A DNA stretch of 64,000 nt from Mactra quadrangularis. Taxonomy: Eukaryota > Mollusca > Bivalvia > Venerida > Mactridae. The stretch spans positions 24,655,020-24,719,019 of the forward strand of contig CM046311.1 of the NCBI GenBank assembly GCA_025267735.1. Reading direction: 5' to 3'. The notes below the pieces were generated by a model, which searched no databases, was not told the DNA's origin, and saw only the letters and a program-made list of their open reading frames with translations. Both the position numbers and the translations under genes were made by a program. Shown here piece by piece: positions 34,423 to 50,300 of this stretch (its first letter is position 1; each line of letters starts with the position of its first letter).

Positions 34423-37400
34423 ATATTTACTTTTAATTAATTGTTTTTGTCTTACTTTTGTTACATAATTGTTACATCAGTATCAAAATATTAGTATGGT
34501 CAATGATATAATGGTCTTGTGTTAAGTATCCAACTTAATTTTGAATAACACTTAGAGTAGTTTTTGGTATGAAAAATTCAGTGGATATATTACACAATGA
34601 AAAACTACTCTACCATTGGTAGTACGCACAAAGTATACTTAATGATTCCTTTCGTCTGTCTATGTATTTGAATTCAAATTTGTACCCATCCATGCTGTGC
34701 CAGGCTGATTATGAAACTGAGTTGCAATTACATAGATTCAATCTTGTCCTGACGTCACCTTATCTCGTTGATGTCACATTTATGTGTGTCAGTGCAAACG
34801 TGTATTGCACTCTTGTGTACATATTTTATGATCTGAGATTTGGCGTGATAATATATTGATAATTTCTGCGAATGTCTATGTAAAAATAAAATGCAATTAA
34901 AAAGTTAAAATTTAATTTTTGCTTTTCACTTGAACACGGTACGAACGAATATACAAGTGTAAAAGTGGTTGCGCCTTGTATTAATTAAACATTAAACTGA
35001 GGCCTTTAATGCAATTACTCATGGGTCAAATGCCTATTTTGTATAAAAAATGACTAACAAACATTCTTGTAAATTATGATCATCATGTGACGTAAGGAAA
35101 GAAAGTTATGGAAAAAGTACACGATTTACTGGGACAGCCCTCGTATAATTGTTTATTTTACTAACGTTGAGACTTGTGTATAGAGTAGTCATTTGTATAT
35201 AGAATTGTATATTAACTTAACTCTATATATAATGCTACTTGTTAATAAAATTGTATTTTGTTATAGGTTTTATAAATGAAGTATCATTGATTATGTATAA
35301 TTTTCTTTTATACATGAAAGTGTATATTAAATAGAATTAAACATGATATGTAAAATTGCGTTTCTACATGAATTTTGTATATTAGATGTAGACCTTTGTT
35401 TTTATATAGAATTACAAATCATGTGTATTATATTGTATATAAAATTGTGTAGTGCGCATATAAATGATTAGGCCATGCCATTTCAGAATTTTGTTAATCG
35501 CCCGCGTGCGCATAGGTTTTAGAGTCCTTAAGTAAAAAAACAAAGTTGTTGGTGATTTTTTCTTAGATAATTTCGTTGTTCCGGGATTCGATAATGAAGA
35601 AATTAGGGTACATAGGAGTTTCGTTAAGTATTTACAAATTACTACTCTATACATTAGTGACAACGTTAGTAAAATAAACAATTATATATGCAATAAGAAA
35701 TTTTATATAAAGACACAATTGAACATAAAGTGTACAACTCTATCAAATATACTTTTTAACGTACAATATACATTTATATACAGAATGTACAATGAGGGAC
35801 TTTAGTCAGTTATCTTTCCCTGATAAAATCTGAAGCAATCCAATTGGTAAGTAGGTCCTTACAATTGGAACCCTCGGATTTTATCCTTGAATTCCTATGT
35901 AAGGATAACAAAATATTTCATCCAATATCTTTCATGTAAATGAAGAAATTAACAGAAGTGATGAAATTTAAATAGTTCTTTGCCTTAAAAATACTTATTT
36001 TGAATTTCAAACAAATTCAATGATTTACAAAAAAGTTATTAAAGATTTATTTTGGCAAACTGACATTGAAAAGTAAGGGTAAAACCCAAGTAATCCAACT
36101 AATTGGACCTACCCATTTGAAGTGTATACAAGGGGAAATAACTGACTAAAGTCCCTTATTCTATAACGATAGAATACAAAATGTATTTGCAGTTCTAAAC
36201 AATATAATATTGCTTAAATTAATGGGCCCAAGTTTAGGTCGAAGGTTCCATGGTACGAAAACAAACAAGTTCCGTTATAATCAGTACCGAACGGATTGAT
36301 TTTATCAGATACTTTTTCTATTCGAGCGCTCTTGTGTTTATCAAAACGAACTTTTTTGCTGGCGATCATATCCGAGTTTTTCGAATGGGGATAAAATAAT
36401 TTCGGTGCGTACTGCGGACCGGCCACACTCCCACCGACTTTAAACATTTGCCTTGGGTCTCTGGCCGATTGATTAAAAAAGTATTCTACATACTTCATAT
36501 AAGTATAAATGGAATATAGTCTATTTAATACTTATAAATTCAATGAATTACAGAAAATTACAGCGCATTTTTTACACCAAGAAACTTCTCAAGTACCCCA
36601 ATTTCCATATTGTAGGAAATTTTTAATTTTTTCAATATTTATGTCCGATGGATAATGGAAATGTGTACAGTATAGGACCATACGTCCGTCTGCTTGCATA
36701 GCTTTTATGCTTCTTTATCGATGCAAACCCGGTTTTGTCGTGCATGCATTAACTAGTGGAAATGTGAAGATGTCTTACTGCTTTGATTGAAAGAAAACAA
36801 TAGCTTTTATAAACCTTTTCTCTGCAGATGACACACCGACTTGCAAAAGACATATGGCAATTTCTCGTTCTTGTGACGAGCCATTTCTTAATTTTTCGGT
36901 GTGCATATCAACACACTAATGATTTTCACCAAAACAGACCACGTTGGATATTTGCACGAGAAACACGTGCCCATTACCGTTTTTCAACATATGCACGACA
37001 AAACCGGGCTTGCATCAATAAATGATTTATAGCAAAAACAGACCACGTGGGATATTTGCACGAGAAACACGTGCCCATTACCGTTTTTCAACATATGCAC
37101 GACAAAACCGGGCTTGCATCAATAAATGATTTATAGCAAAAACAGACCACGTGGGATATTTGCACGAGAAACACTTGCACATTTCCGTTAATCAACATAT
37201 GCACGACAAAACCGGATTTGCATCAATAAATGAGTATAAAAACCATGCAAACAAACGACAGTATGGCCCTATATACATTTCCATTATCGATTATACCATT
37301 ATACTTAACGAAACTCCTAACTACTCCGATTTCAGTATTGCTGGAAATTTATATTCTAAACATTTATGTCCGATCGACAATGGAAATGTATACTGTTGTT

Positions 37401-38741
37401 TGTTTGACATGGTTGACATGCTCATTTATTGATGCAAGCCCGGTTTTGTCGTGCATATGTTGAAAAACGGTAATGGGCACGTGTTTCTCGTGCAAATATT
37501 TCACGTGGTCTGTTTTGGTGAAAATCATTAGTGTGTTGATATGCACACCGAAAAATTAAGAAATGGCTCGCCACAAGAACGAGAAACTACCATATGTCTT
37601 TTGCAAGGCGGTGTGTCACCTGCAGATTTAAGTTTTCTAATAGCTATTGTTATCTTTTAATTAAAGCAATAAGAAATCTTCCTATTTCCACTAGTTAATG
37701 CATGTACGACAAAACCGGGTTAGCATCGTTAAAGAAGCCTACACGCTATGCAAGCAGACGGCAGTATGGTCCTATACTGTACACATTTCCATTATAGATC
37801 GGACATAGATATTGAAAAAAATAAAAATTTCCTACTACATGTATATGGAAATTGGGGGTACTTGAGAGGTTTCTTGAAGTATAAAAAAATCATTGTAATT
37901 TTCTATAATTCATTGCATTTTTAGTAATAAATGGACTATATTCCATATATAATTATATGAAGTGTGTAGGAAACCATTTTCATAATAGGCTAAGGACCCA
38001 AGGCAAATATTTAAAGTCGGTGGGAGTGTGGCCGGTCCGCAGTACGCACCGAAATTATTTTATCCCCATTCGAAAAACTCGGATATGATCGCCAGCAAAA
38101 AAGTTCGTTTTGATAAACTCAAGAGCGCTCGAATAGAAAAAGTATCTGATAAAATCAATCCGTTCGGTACTGATTATAACGGAATTTGTTTGTTTTCGTA
38201 CCATGGAACTTTCGACCTAAACTAGGGCCCATTAATTTAAGCAATGGTCTTACGGGCATTTTCATGTCGTTTGTAATTGTGAAACTATTTAAGTGATAAT
38301 TATATGAACAAGGTATCGACTTGTGTATTGTAAAGACACTTGTGGATATATAATTATATAGTTTAGATAAAAATATGTGTATTTAATAGAACTGTATATT
38401 GAATTATTTTAGAAATGCATATTGTATAGAATTGAATAAAATAATTGAAATAACTGTATTGTCTGTATGGAAATGCAGTATGCATATCGAATTGTATATT
38501 ACAAGTTCTTTAAACTTTATATTGTTTAGAACTGCATATACATTTGTATTCTTTCGTTATAGAATTGTCATAAAACGTATATTTGGTAGAGTTATACACT
38601 GTATGTTGAATTGTGTATTTATAAAACAATTTAATTGCATAAACGTCATATTAAGACGTCAGGTCTATGAAATCATTTTTATTCACTCTCCAAGTTCGCC
38701 TTGTTTTGAACAGTGACATATACAGGCAACGTATTTACTTC
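34423..38741 (+). repeat. Macrosatellite unit 8 (short type, 4,319 bp)
   Basis: Palindrome 35688-38640, MITE 35794-36157, left-arm frame 36214-36498. It shares GACATAGAT (near 37807) with unit 7 and has the extra G near 37857 also seen in units 5, 11 and 12. Private changes include TTTGTACCC near 34681 and TACTGTTGTTTG near 37395. Confidence 0.95.
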
Positions 38742-41700
38742 ATATTTACTTTTAATTAATTGTTTTTGTCTTACTTTTGTTACATAATTGTTACATCAGT
38801 ATCAAAATATTAGTATGGTCAATGATATAATGGTCTTGTGTTAAGTATCCAACTTAATTTTGAATAACACTTAGAGTAGTTTTTGGTATGAAAAATTCAG
38901 TGGATATATTACACAATGAAAAACTACTCTACCATTGGTAGTACGCACAAAGTATACTTAATGATTCCTTTCGTCTGTCTATGTATTTGAATTCAAATTT
39001 ATACCCATCCATGCTGTGCCAGGCTGATTATGAAACTGAGTTGCAATTACATAGATTCAATCTTGTCCTGACGTCACCTTATCTCGTTGATGTCACATTT
39101 ATGTGTGTCAGTGCAAACGTGTATTGCACTCTTGTGTACATATTTTATGATCTGAGATTTGGCGTGATAATATATTGATAATTTCTGCGAATGTCTATGT
39201 AAAAATAAAATGCAATTAAAAAGTTAAAATTTAATTTTTGCTTTTCACTTGAACACGGTACGAACGAATATACAAGTGTAAAAGTGGTTGCGCCTTGTAT
39301 TAATTAAACATTAAACTGAGGCCTTTAATGCAATTACTCATGGGTCAAATGCCTATTTTGTATAAAAAATGACTAACAAACATTCTTGTAAATTATGATC
39401 ATCATGTGACGTAAGGAAAGAAAGTTATGGAAAAAGTACACGATTTACTGGGACAGCCCTCGTATAATTGTTTATTTTACTAACGTTGAGACTTGTGTAT
39501 AGAGTAGTCATTTGTATATAGAATTGTATATTAACTTAACTCTATATATAATGCTACTTGTTAATAAAATTGTATTTTGTTATAGGTTTTATAAATGAAG
39601 TATCATTGATTATGTATAATTTTCTTTTATACATGAAAGTGTATATTAAATAGAATTAAACATGATATGTAAAATTGCGTTTCTACATGAATTTTGTATA
39701 TTAGATGTAGACCTTTGTTTTTATATAGAATTACAAATCATGTGTATTATATTGTATATAAAATTGTGTAGTGCGCATATAAATGATTAGGCCATGCCAT
39801 TTCAGAATTTTGTTAATCGCCCGCGTGCGCATAGGTTTTAGAGTCCTTAAGTAAAAAAACAAAGTTGTTGGTGATTTTTTCTTAGATAATTTCGTTGTTC
39901 CGGGATTCGATAATGAAGAAATTAGGGTACATAGGAGTTTCGTTAAGTATTTACAAATTACTACTCTATACATTAGTGACAACGTTAGTAAAATAAACAA
40001 TTATATATGCAATAAGAAATTTTATATAAAGACACAATTGAACATAAAGTGTACAACTCTATCAAATATACTTTTTAACGTACAATATACATTTATATAC
40101 AGAATGTACAATGAGGGACTTTAGTCAGTTATCTTTCCCTGATAAAATCTGAAGCAATCCAATTGGTAAGTAGGTCCTTACAATTGGAACCCTCGGATTT
40201 TATCCTTGAATTCCTATGTAAGGATAACAAAATATTTCATCCAATATCTTTCATGTAAATGAAGAAATTAACAGAAGTGATGAAATTTAAATAGTTCTTT
40301 GCCTTAAAAATACTTATTTTGAATTTCAAACAAATTCAATGATTTACAAAAAAGTTATTAAAGATTTATTTTGGCAAACTGACATTGAAAAGTAAGGGTA
40401 AAATCCAAGTAATCCAACTAATTGGACCTACCCATTTGAAGTGTATACAAGGGGAAATAACTGACTAAAGTCCCTTATTCTATAACGATAGAATACAAAA
40501 TGTATTTGCAGTTCTAAACAATATAATATTGCTTAAATTAATGGGCCCAAGTTTAGGTCGAAGGTTCCATGGTACGAAAACAAACAAGTTCCGTTATAAT
40601 CAGTACCGAACGGATTGATTTTATCAGATACTTTTTCTATTCGAGCGCTCTTGTGTTTATCAAAACGAACTTTTTTGCTGGCGATCATATCCGAGTTTTT
40701 CGAATGGGGATAAAATAATTTCGGTGCGTACTGCGGACCGGCCACACTCCCACCGACTTTAAACATTTGCCTTGGGTCTCTGGCCGATTGATTAAAAAAG
40801 TATTCTACATACTTCATATAAGTATAAATGGAATATAGTCTATTTAATACTTATAAATTCAATGAATTACAGAAAATTACAGCGCATTTTTTACACCAAG
40901 AAACTTCTCAAGTACCCCAATTTCCATATTGTAGGAAATTTTTAATTTTTTCAATATTTATGTCCGATGGATAATGGAAATGTGTACAGTATAGGACCAT
41001 ACGTCCGTCTGCTTGCATAGCTTTTATGCTTCTTTATCGATGCAAACCCGGTTTTGTCGTGCATGCATTAACTAGTGGAAATGTGAAGATGTCTTACTGC
41101 TTTGATTGAAAGAAAACAATAGCTTTTATAAACCTTTTCTCTGCAGATGACACACCGACTTGCAAAAGACATATGGCAATTTCTCGTTCTTGTGACGAGC
41201 CATTTCTTAATTTTTCGGTGTGCATATCAACACACTAATGATTTTCACCACAACAGACCACGTTGGATATTTGCACGAGAAACACGTGCCCATTACCGTT
41301 TTTCAACATATGCACGACAAAACCGGGCTTGCATCAATAAATGATTTATAGCAAAAACAGACCACGTGGGATATTTGCACGAGAAACACGTGCCCATTAC
41401 CGTTTTTCAACATATGCACGACAAAACCGGGCTTGCATCAATAAATGATTTATAGCAAAAACAGACCACGTGGGATATTTGCACGAGAAACACTTGCACA
41501 TTTCCGTTAATCAACATATGCACGACAAAACCGGATTTGCATCAATAAATGAGTATAAAAACCATGCAAACAAACGACAGTATGGCCCTATATACATTTC
41601 CATTATCGATTATACCATTATACTTAACGAAACTCCTAACTACTCCGATTTCAGTATTGCTGGAAATTTATATTCTAAACATTTATGTCCGATCGACAAT

Positions 41701-43059
41701 GGAAATGTATACTGTCGTTTGTTTGACATGGTTGACATGCTCATTTATTGATGCAAGCCCGGTTTTGTCGTGCATATGTTGAAAAACGGTAATGGGCACG
41801 TGTTTCTCGTGCAAATATTTCACGTGGTCTGTTTTGGTGAAAATCATTAGTGTGTTGATATGCACACCGAAAAATTAAGAAATGGCTCGCCACAAGAACG
41901 AGAAACTACCATATGTCTTTTGCAAGGCGGTGTGTCACCTGCAGATTTAAGTTTTCTAATAGCTATTGTTATCTTTTAATTAAAGCAATAAGAAATCTTC
42001 CTATTTCCACTAGTTAATGCATGTACGACAAAACCGGGTTAGCATCGTTAAAGAAGCCTACACGCTATGCAAGCAGACGGCAGTATGGTCCTATACTGTA
42101 CACATTTCCATTATAGATCGGACATAAATATTGAAAAAAATAAAAATTTCCTACTACATGTATATGGAAATTGGGGTACTTGAGAGGTTTCTTGAAGTAT
42201 AAAAAAATCATTGTAATTTTCTATAATTCATTGCATTTTTAGTAATAAATGGACTATATTCCATATATAATTATATGAAGTGTGTAGGAAACCATTTTCA
42301 TAATAGGCTAAGGACCCAAGGCAAATATTTAAAGTCGGTGGGAGTGTGGCCGGTCCGCAGTACGCACCGAAATTATTTTATCCCCATTCGAAAAACTCGG
42401 ATATGATCGCCAGCAAAAAAGTTCGTTTTGATAAACTCAAGAGCGCTCGAATAGAAAAAGTATCTGATAAAATCAATCCGTTCGGTACTGATTATAACGG
42501 AATTTGTTTGTTTTCGTACCATGGAACTTTCGACCTAAACTAGGGCCCATTAATTTAAGCAATGGTCTTACGGGCATTTTCATGTCGTTTGTAATTGTGA
42601 AACTATTTAAGTGATAATTATATGAACAAGGTATCGACTTGTGTATTGTAAAGACACTTGTGGATATATAATTATATAGTTTAGATAAAAATATGTGTAT
42701 TTAATAGAACTGTATATTGAATTATTTTAGAAATGCATATTGTATAGAATTGAATAAAATAATTGAAATAACTGTATTGTCTGTATGGAAATGCAGTATG
42801 CATATCGAATTGTATATTACAAGTTCTTTAAACTTTATATTGTTTAGAACTGCATATACATTTGTATTCTTTCGTTATAGAATTGTCATAAAACGTATAT
42901 TTGGTAGAGTTATACACTGTATGTTGAATTGTGTATTTATAAAACAATTTAATTGCATAAACGTCATATTAAGACGTCAGGTCTATGAAATCATTTTTAT
43001 TCACTCTCCAAGTTCGCCTTGTTTTGAACAGTGACATATACAGGCAACGTATTTACTTC
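38742..43059 (+). repeat. Macrosatellite unit 9 (short type, 4,318 bp)
   Basis: Palindrome 40007-42958, MITE 40113-40476, left-arm frame 40533-40817. It carries an A-to-C change at 41251 (CACCACAACAG) shared only with unit 10. Confidence 0.95.
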
Positions 43060-46000
43060 ATATTTACTTTTAATTAATTGTTTTTGTCTTACTTTTGTTA
43101 CATAATTGTTACATCAGTATCAAAATATTAGTATGGTCAATGATATAATGGTCTTGTGTTAAGTATCCAACTTAATTTTGAATAACACTTAGAGTAGTTT
43201 TTGGTATGAAAAATTCAGTGGATATATTACACAATGAAAAACTACTCTACCATTGGTAGTACGCACAAAGTATACTTAATGATTCCTTTCGTCTGTCTAT
43301 GTATTTGAATTCAAATTTATACCCATCCATGCTGTGCCAGGCTGATTATGAAACTGAGTTGCAATTACATAGATTCAATCTTGTCCTGACGTCACCTTAT
43401 CTCGTTGATGTCACATTTATGTGTGTCAGTGCAAACGTGTATTGCACTCTTGTGTACATATTTTATGATCTGAGATTTGGCGTGATAATATATTGATAAT
43501 TTCTGCGAATGTCTATGTAAAAATAAAATGCAATTAAAAAGTTAAAATTTAATTTTTGCTTTTCACTTGAACACGGTACGAACGAATATACAAGTGTAAA
43601 AGTGGTTGCGCCTTGTATTAATTAAACATTAAACTGAGGCCTTTAATGCAATTACTCATGGGTCAAATGCCTATTTTGTATAAAAAATGACTAACAAACA
43701 TTCTTGTAAATTATGATCATCATGTGACGTAAGGAAAGAAAGTTATGGAAAAAGTACACGATTTACTGGGACAGCCCTCGTATAATTGTTTATTTTACTA
43801 ACGTTGAGACTTGTGTATAGAGTAGTCATTTGTATATAGAATTGTATATTAACTTAACTCTATATATAATGCTACTTGTTAATAAAATTGTATTTTGTTA
43901 TAGGTTTTATAAATGAAGTATCATTGATTATGTATAATTTTCTTTTATACATGAAAGTGTATATTAAATAGAATTAAACATGATATGTAAAATTGCGTTT
44001 CTACATGAATTTTGTATATTAGATGTAGACCTTTGTTTTTATATAGAATTACAAATCATGTGTATTATATTGTATATAAAATTGTGTAGTGCGCATATAA
44101 ATGATTAGGCCATGCCATTTCAGAATTTTGTTAATCGCCCGCGTGCGCATAGGTTTTAGAGTCCTTAAGTAAAAAAACAAAGTTGTTGGTGATTTTTTCT
44201 TAGATAATTTCGTTGTTCCGGGATTCGATAATGAAGAAATTAGGGTACATAGGAGTTTCGTTAAGTATTTACAAATTACTACTCTATACATTAGTGACAA
44301 CGTTAGTAAAATAAACAATTATATATGCAATAAGAAATTTTATATAAAGACACAATTGAACATAAAGTGTACAACTCTATCAAATATACTTTTTAACGTA
44401 CAATATACATTTATATACAGAATGTACAATGAGGGACTTTAGTCAGTTATCTTTCCCTGATAAAATCTGAAGCAATCCAATTGGTAAGTAGGTCCTTACA
44501 ATTGGAACCCTCGGATTTTATCCTTGAATTCCTATGTAAGGATAACAAAATATTTCATCCAATATCTTTCATGTAAATGAAGAAATTAACAGAAGTGATG
44601 AAATTTAAATAGTTCTTTGCCTTAAAAATACTTATTTTGAATTTCAAACAAATTCAATGATTTACAAAAAAGTTATTAAAGATTTATTTTGGCAAACTGA
44701 CATTGAAAAGTAAGGGTAAAATCCAAGTAATCCAACTAATTGGACCTACCCATTTGAAGTGTATACAAGGGGAAATAACTGACTAAAGTCCCTTATTCTA
44801 TAACGATAGAATACAAAATGTATTTGCAGTTCTAAACAATATAATATTGCTTAAATTAATGGGCCCAAGTTTAGGTCGAAGGTTCCATGGTACGAAAACA
44901 AACAAGTTCCGTTATAATCAGTACCGAACGGATTGATTTTATCAGATACTTTTTCTATTCGAGCGCTCTTGTGTTTATCAAAACGAACTTTTTTGCTGGC
45001 GATCATATCCGAGTTTTTCGAATGGGGATAAAATAATTTCGGTGCGTACTGCGGACCGGCCACACTCCCACCGACTTTAAACATTTGCCTTGGGTCTCTG
45101 GCCGATTGATTAAAAAAGTATTCTACATACTTCATATAAGTATAAATGGAATATAGTCTATTTAATACTTATAAATTCAATGAATTACAGAAAATTACAG
45201 CGCATTTTTTACACCAAGAAACTTCTCAAGTACCCCAATTTCCATATTGTAGGAAATTTTTAATTTTTTCAATATTTATGTCCGATGGATAATGGAAATG
45301 TGTACAGTATAGGACCATACGTCCGTCTGCTTGCATAGCTTTTATGCTTCTTTATCGATGCAAACCCGGTTTTGTCGTGCATGCATTAACTAGTGGAAAT
45401 GTGAAGATGTCTTACTGCTTTGATTGAAAGAAAACAATAGCTTTTATAAACCTTTTCTCTGCAGATGACACACCGACTTGCAAAAGACATATGGCAATTT
45501 CTCGTTCTTGTGACGAGCCATTTCTTAATTTTTCGGTGTGCATATCAACACACTAATGATTTTCACCACAACAGACCACGTTGGATATTTGCACGAGAAA
45601 CACGTGCCCATTACCGTTTTTCAACATATGCACGACAAAACCGGGCTTGCATCAATAAATGATTTATAGCAAAAACAGACCACGTGGGATATTTGCACGA
45701 GAAACACGTGCCCATTACCGTTTTTCAACATATGCACGACAAAACCGGGCTTGCATCAATAAATGATTTATAGCAAAAACAGACCACGTGGGATATTTGC
45801 ACGAGAAACACTTGCACATTTCCGTTAATCAACATATGCACGACAAAACCGGATTTGCATCAATAAATGAGTATAAAAACCATGCAAACAAACGACAGTA
45901 TGGCCCTATATACATTTCCATTATCGATTATACCATTATACTTAACGAAACTCCTAACTACTCCGATTTCAGTATTGCTGGAAATTTATATTCTAAACAT

Positions 46001-47377
46001 TTATGTCCGATCGACAATGGAAATGTATACTGTCGTTTGTTTGACATGGTTGACATGCTCATTTATTGATGCAAGCCCGGTTTTGTCGTGCATATGTTGA
46101 AAAACGGTAATGGGCACGTGTTTCTCGTGCAAATATTTCACGTGGTCTGTTTTGGTGAAAATCATTAGTGTGTTGATATGCACACCGAAAAATTAAGAAA
46201 TGGCTCGCCACAAGAACGAGAAACTACCATATGTCTTTTGCAAGGCGGTGTGTCACCTGCAGATTTAAGTTTTCTAATAGCTATTGTTATCTTTTAATTA
46301 AAGCAATAAGAAATCTTCCTATTTCCACTAGTTAATGCATGTACGACAAAACCGGGTTAGCATCGTTAAAGAAGCCTACACGCTATGCAAGCAGACGGCA
46401 GTATGGTCCTATACTGTACACATTTCCATTATAGATCGGACATAAATATTGAAAAAAATAAAAATTTCCTACTACATGTATATGGAAATTGGGGTACTTG
46501 AGAGGTTTCTTGAAGTATAAAAAAATCATTGTAATTTTCTATAATTCATTGCATTTTTAGTAATAAATGGACTATATTCCATATATAATTATATGAAGTG
46601 TGTAGGAAACCATTTTCATAATAGGCTAAGGACCCAAGGCAAATATTTAAAGTCGGTGGGAGTGTGGCCGGTCCGCAGTACGCACCGAAATTATTTTATC
46701 CCCATTCGAAAAACTCGGATATGATCGCCAGCAAAAAAGTTCGTTTTGATAAACTCAAGAGCGCTCGAATAGAAAAAGTATCTGATAAAATCAATCCGTT
46801 CGGTACTGATTATAACGGAATTTGTTTGTTTTCGTACCATGGAACTTTCGACCTAAACTAGGGCCCATTAATTTAAGCAATGGTCTTACGGGCATTTTCA
46901 TGTCGTTTGTAATTGTGAAACTATTTAAGTGATAATTATATGAACAAGGTATCGACTTGTGTATTGTAAAGACACTTGTGGATATATAATTATATAGTTT
47001 AGATAAAAATATGTGTATTTAATAGAACTGTATATTGAATTATTTTAGAAATGCATATTGTATAGAATTGAATAAAATAATTGAAATAACTGTATTGTCT
47101 GTATGGAAATGCAGTATGCATATCGAATTGTATATTACAAGTTCTTTAAACTTTATATTGTTTAGAACTGCATATACATTTGTATTCTTTCGTTATAGAA
47201 TTGTCATAAAACGTATATTTGGTAGAGTTATACACTGTATGTTGAATTGTGTATTTATAAAACAATTTAATTGCATAAACGTCATATTAAGACGTCAGGT
47301 CTATGAAATCATTTTTATTCACTCTCCAAGTTCGCCTTGTTTTGAACAGTGACATATACAGGCAACGTATTTACTTC
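43060..47377 (+). repeat. Macrosatellite unit 10 (short type, 4,318 bp)
   Basis: Palindrome 44325-47276, MITE 44431-44794, left-arm frame 44851-45135. It shares the A-to-C change at 45569 with unit 9. Confidence 0.95.
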
Positions 47378-50300
47378 ATATTTACTTTTAATTAATTGTT
47401 TTTGTCTTACTTTTGTTACATAATTGTTACATCAGTATCAAAATATTAGTATGGTCAATGATATAATGGTCTTGTGTTAAGTATCCAACTTAATTTTGAA
47501 TAACACTTAGAGTAGTTTTTGGTATGAAAAATTCAGTGGATATATTACACAATGAAAAACTACTCTACCATTGGTAGTACGCACAAAGTATACTTAATGA
47601 TTCCTTTCGTCTGTCTATGTATTTGAATTCAAATTTATACCCATCCATGCTGTGCCAGGCTGATTATAAAACTGAGTTGCAATTACATAGATTCAATCTT
47701 GTCCTGACGTCACCTTATCTCGTTGATGTCACATTTATGTGTGTCAGTGCAAACGTGTATTGCACTCTTGTGTACATATTTTATGATCTGAGATTTGGCG
47801 TGATAATATATTGATAATTTCTGCGAATGTCTATGTAAAAATAAAATGCAATTAAAAAGTTAAAATTTAATTTTTGCTTTTCACTTGAACACGGTACGAA
47901 CGAATATACAAGTGTAAAAGTGGTTGCGCCTTGTATTAATTAAACATTAAACTGAGGCCTTTAATGCAATTACTCATGGGTCAAATGCCTATTTTGTATA
48001 AAAAATGACTAACAAACATTCTTGTAAATTATGATCATCATGTGACGTAAGGAAAGAAAGTTATGGAAAAAGTACACGATTTACTGGGACAGCCCTCGTA
48101 TAATTGTTTATTTTACTAACGTTGAGACTTGTGTATAGAGTAGTCATTTGTATATAGAATTGTATATTAACTTAACTCTATATATAATGCTACTTGTTAA
48201 TAAAATTGTATTTTGTTATAGGTTTTATAAATGAAGTATCATTGATTATGTATAATTTTCTTTTATACATGAAAGTGTATATTAAATAGAATTAAACATG
48301 ATATGTAAAATTGCGTTTCTACATGAATTTTGTATATTAGATGTAGACCTTTGTTTTTATATAGAATTACAAATCATGTGTATTATATTGTATATAAAAT
48401 TGTGTAGTGCGCATATAAATGATTAGGCCATGCCATTTCAGAATTTTGTTAATCGCCCGCGTGCGCATAGGTTTTAGAGTCCTTAAGTAAAAAAACAAAG
48501 TTGTTGGTGATTTTTTCTTAGATAATTTCGTTGTTCCGGGATTCGATAATGAAGAAATTAGGGTACATAGGAGTTTCGTTAAGTATTTACAAATTACTAC
48601 TCTATACATTAGTGACAACGTTAGTAAAATAAACAATTATATATGCAATAAGAAATTTTATATAAAGACACAATTGAACATAAAGTGTACAACTCTATCA
48701 AATATACTTTTTAACGTACAATATACATTTATATACAGAATGTACAATGAGGGACTTTAGTCAGTTATCTTTCCCTGATAAAATCTGAAGCAATCCAATT
48801 GGTAAGTAGGTCCTTACAATTGGAACCCTCGGATTTTATCCTTGAATTCCTATGTAAGGATAACAAAATATTTCATCCAATATCTTTCATGTAAATGAAG
48901 AAATTAACAGAAGTGATGAAATTTAAATAGTTCTTTGCCTTAAAAATACTTATTTTGAATTTCAAACAAATTCAATGATTTACAAAAAAGTTATTAAAGA
49001 TTTATTTTGGCAAACTGACATTGAAAAGTAAGGGTAAAATCCAAGTAATCCAACTAATTGGACCTACCCATTTGAAGTGTATACAAGGGGAAATAACTGA
49101 CTAAAGTCCCTTATTCTATAACGATAGAATACAAAATGTATTTGCAGTTCTAAACAATATAATATTGCTTAAATTAATGGGCCCAAGTTTAGGTCGAAGA
49201 TTCCATGGTACGAAAACAAACAAGTTCCGTTATAATCAGTACCGAACGGATTGATTTTATCAGATACTTTTTCTATTCGAGCGCTCTTGTGTTTATCAAA
49301 ACGAACTTTTTTGCTGGCGATCATATCCGAGTTTTTCGAATGGGGATAAAATAATTTCGGTGCGTACTGCGGACCGGCCACACTCCCACCGACTTTAAAC
49401 ATTTGCCTTGGGTCTCTGGCCGATTGATTAAAAAAGTATTCTACATACTTCATATAAGTACAAATGGAATATAGTCTATTTAATACTTATAAATTCAATG
49501 AATTACAGAAAATTACAGCGCATTTTTTACACCAAGAAACTTCTCAAGTACCCCAATTTCCATATTGTAGGAAATTTTTAATTTTTTCAATATTTATGTC
49601 CGATGGATAATGGAAATGTGTACAGTATAGGACCATACGTCCGTCTGCTTGCATAGCTTTTATGCTTCTTTATCGATGCAAACCCGGTTTTGTCGTGCAT
49701 GCATTAACTAGTGGAAATGTGAAGATGTCTTACTGCTTTGATTGAAAGAAAACAATAGCTTTTATAAACCTTTTCTCTGCAGATGACACACCGACTTGCA
49801 AAAGACATATGGCAATTTCTCGTTCTTGTGACGAGCCATTTCTTAATTTTTCGGTGTGCATATCAACACACTAATGATTTTCACCAAAACAGACCACGTT
49901 GGATATTTGCACGAGAAACACGTGCCCATTACCGTTTTTCAACATATGCACGACAAAACCGGGCTTGCATCAATAAATGATTTATAGCAAAAACAGACCA
50001 CGTGGGATATTTGCACGAGAAACACGTGCCCATTACCGTTTTTCAACATATGCACGACAAAACCGGGCTTGCATCAATAAATGATTTATAGCAAAAACAG
50101 ACCACGTGGGATATTTGCACGAGAAACACTTGCACATTTCCGTTAATCAACATATGCACGACAAAACCGGATTTGCATCAATAAATGAGTATAAAAACCA
50201 TGCAAACAAACGACAGTATGGCCCTATATACATTTCCATTATCGATTATACCATTATACTTAACGAAACTCCTAACTACTCCGATTTCAGTATTGCTGGA

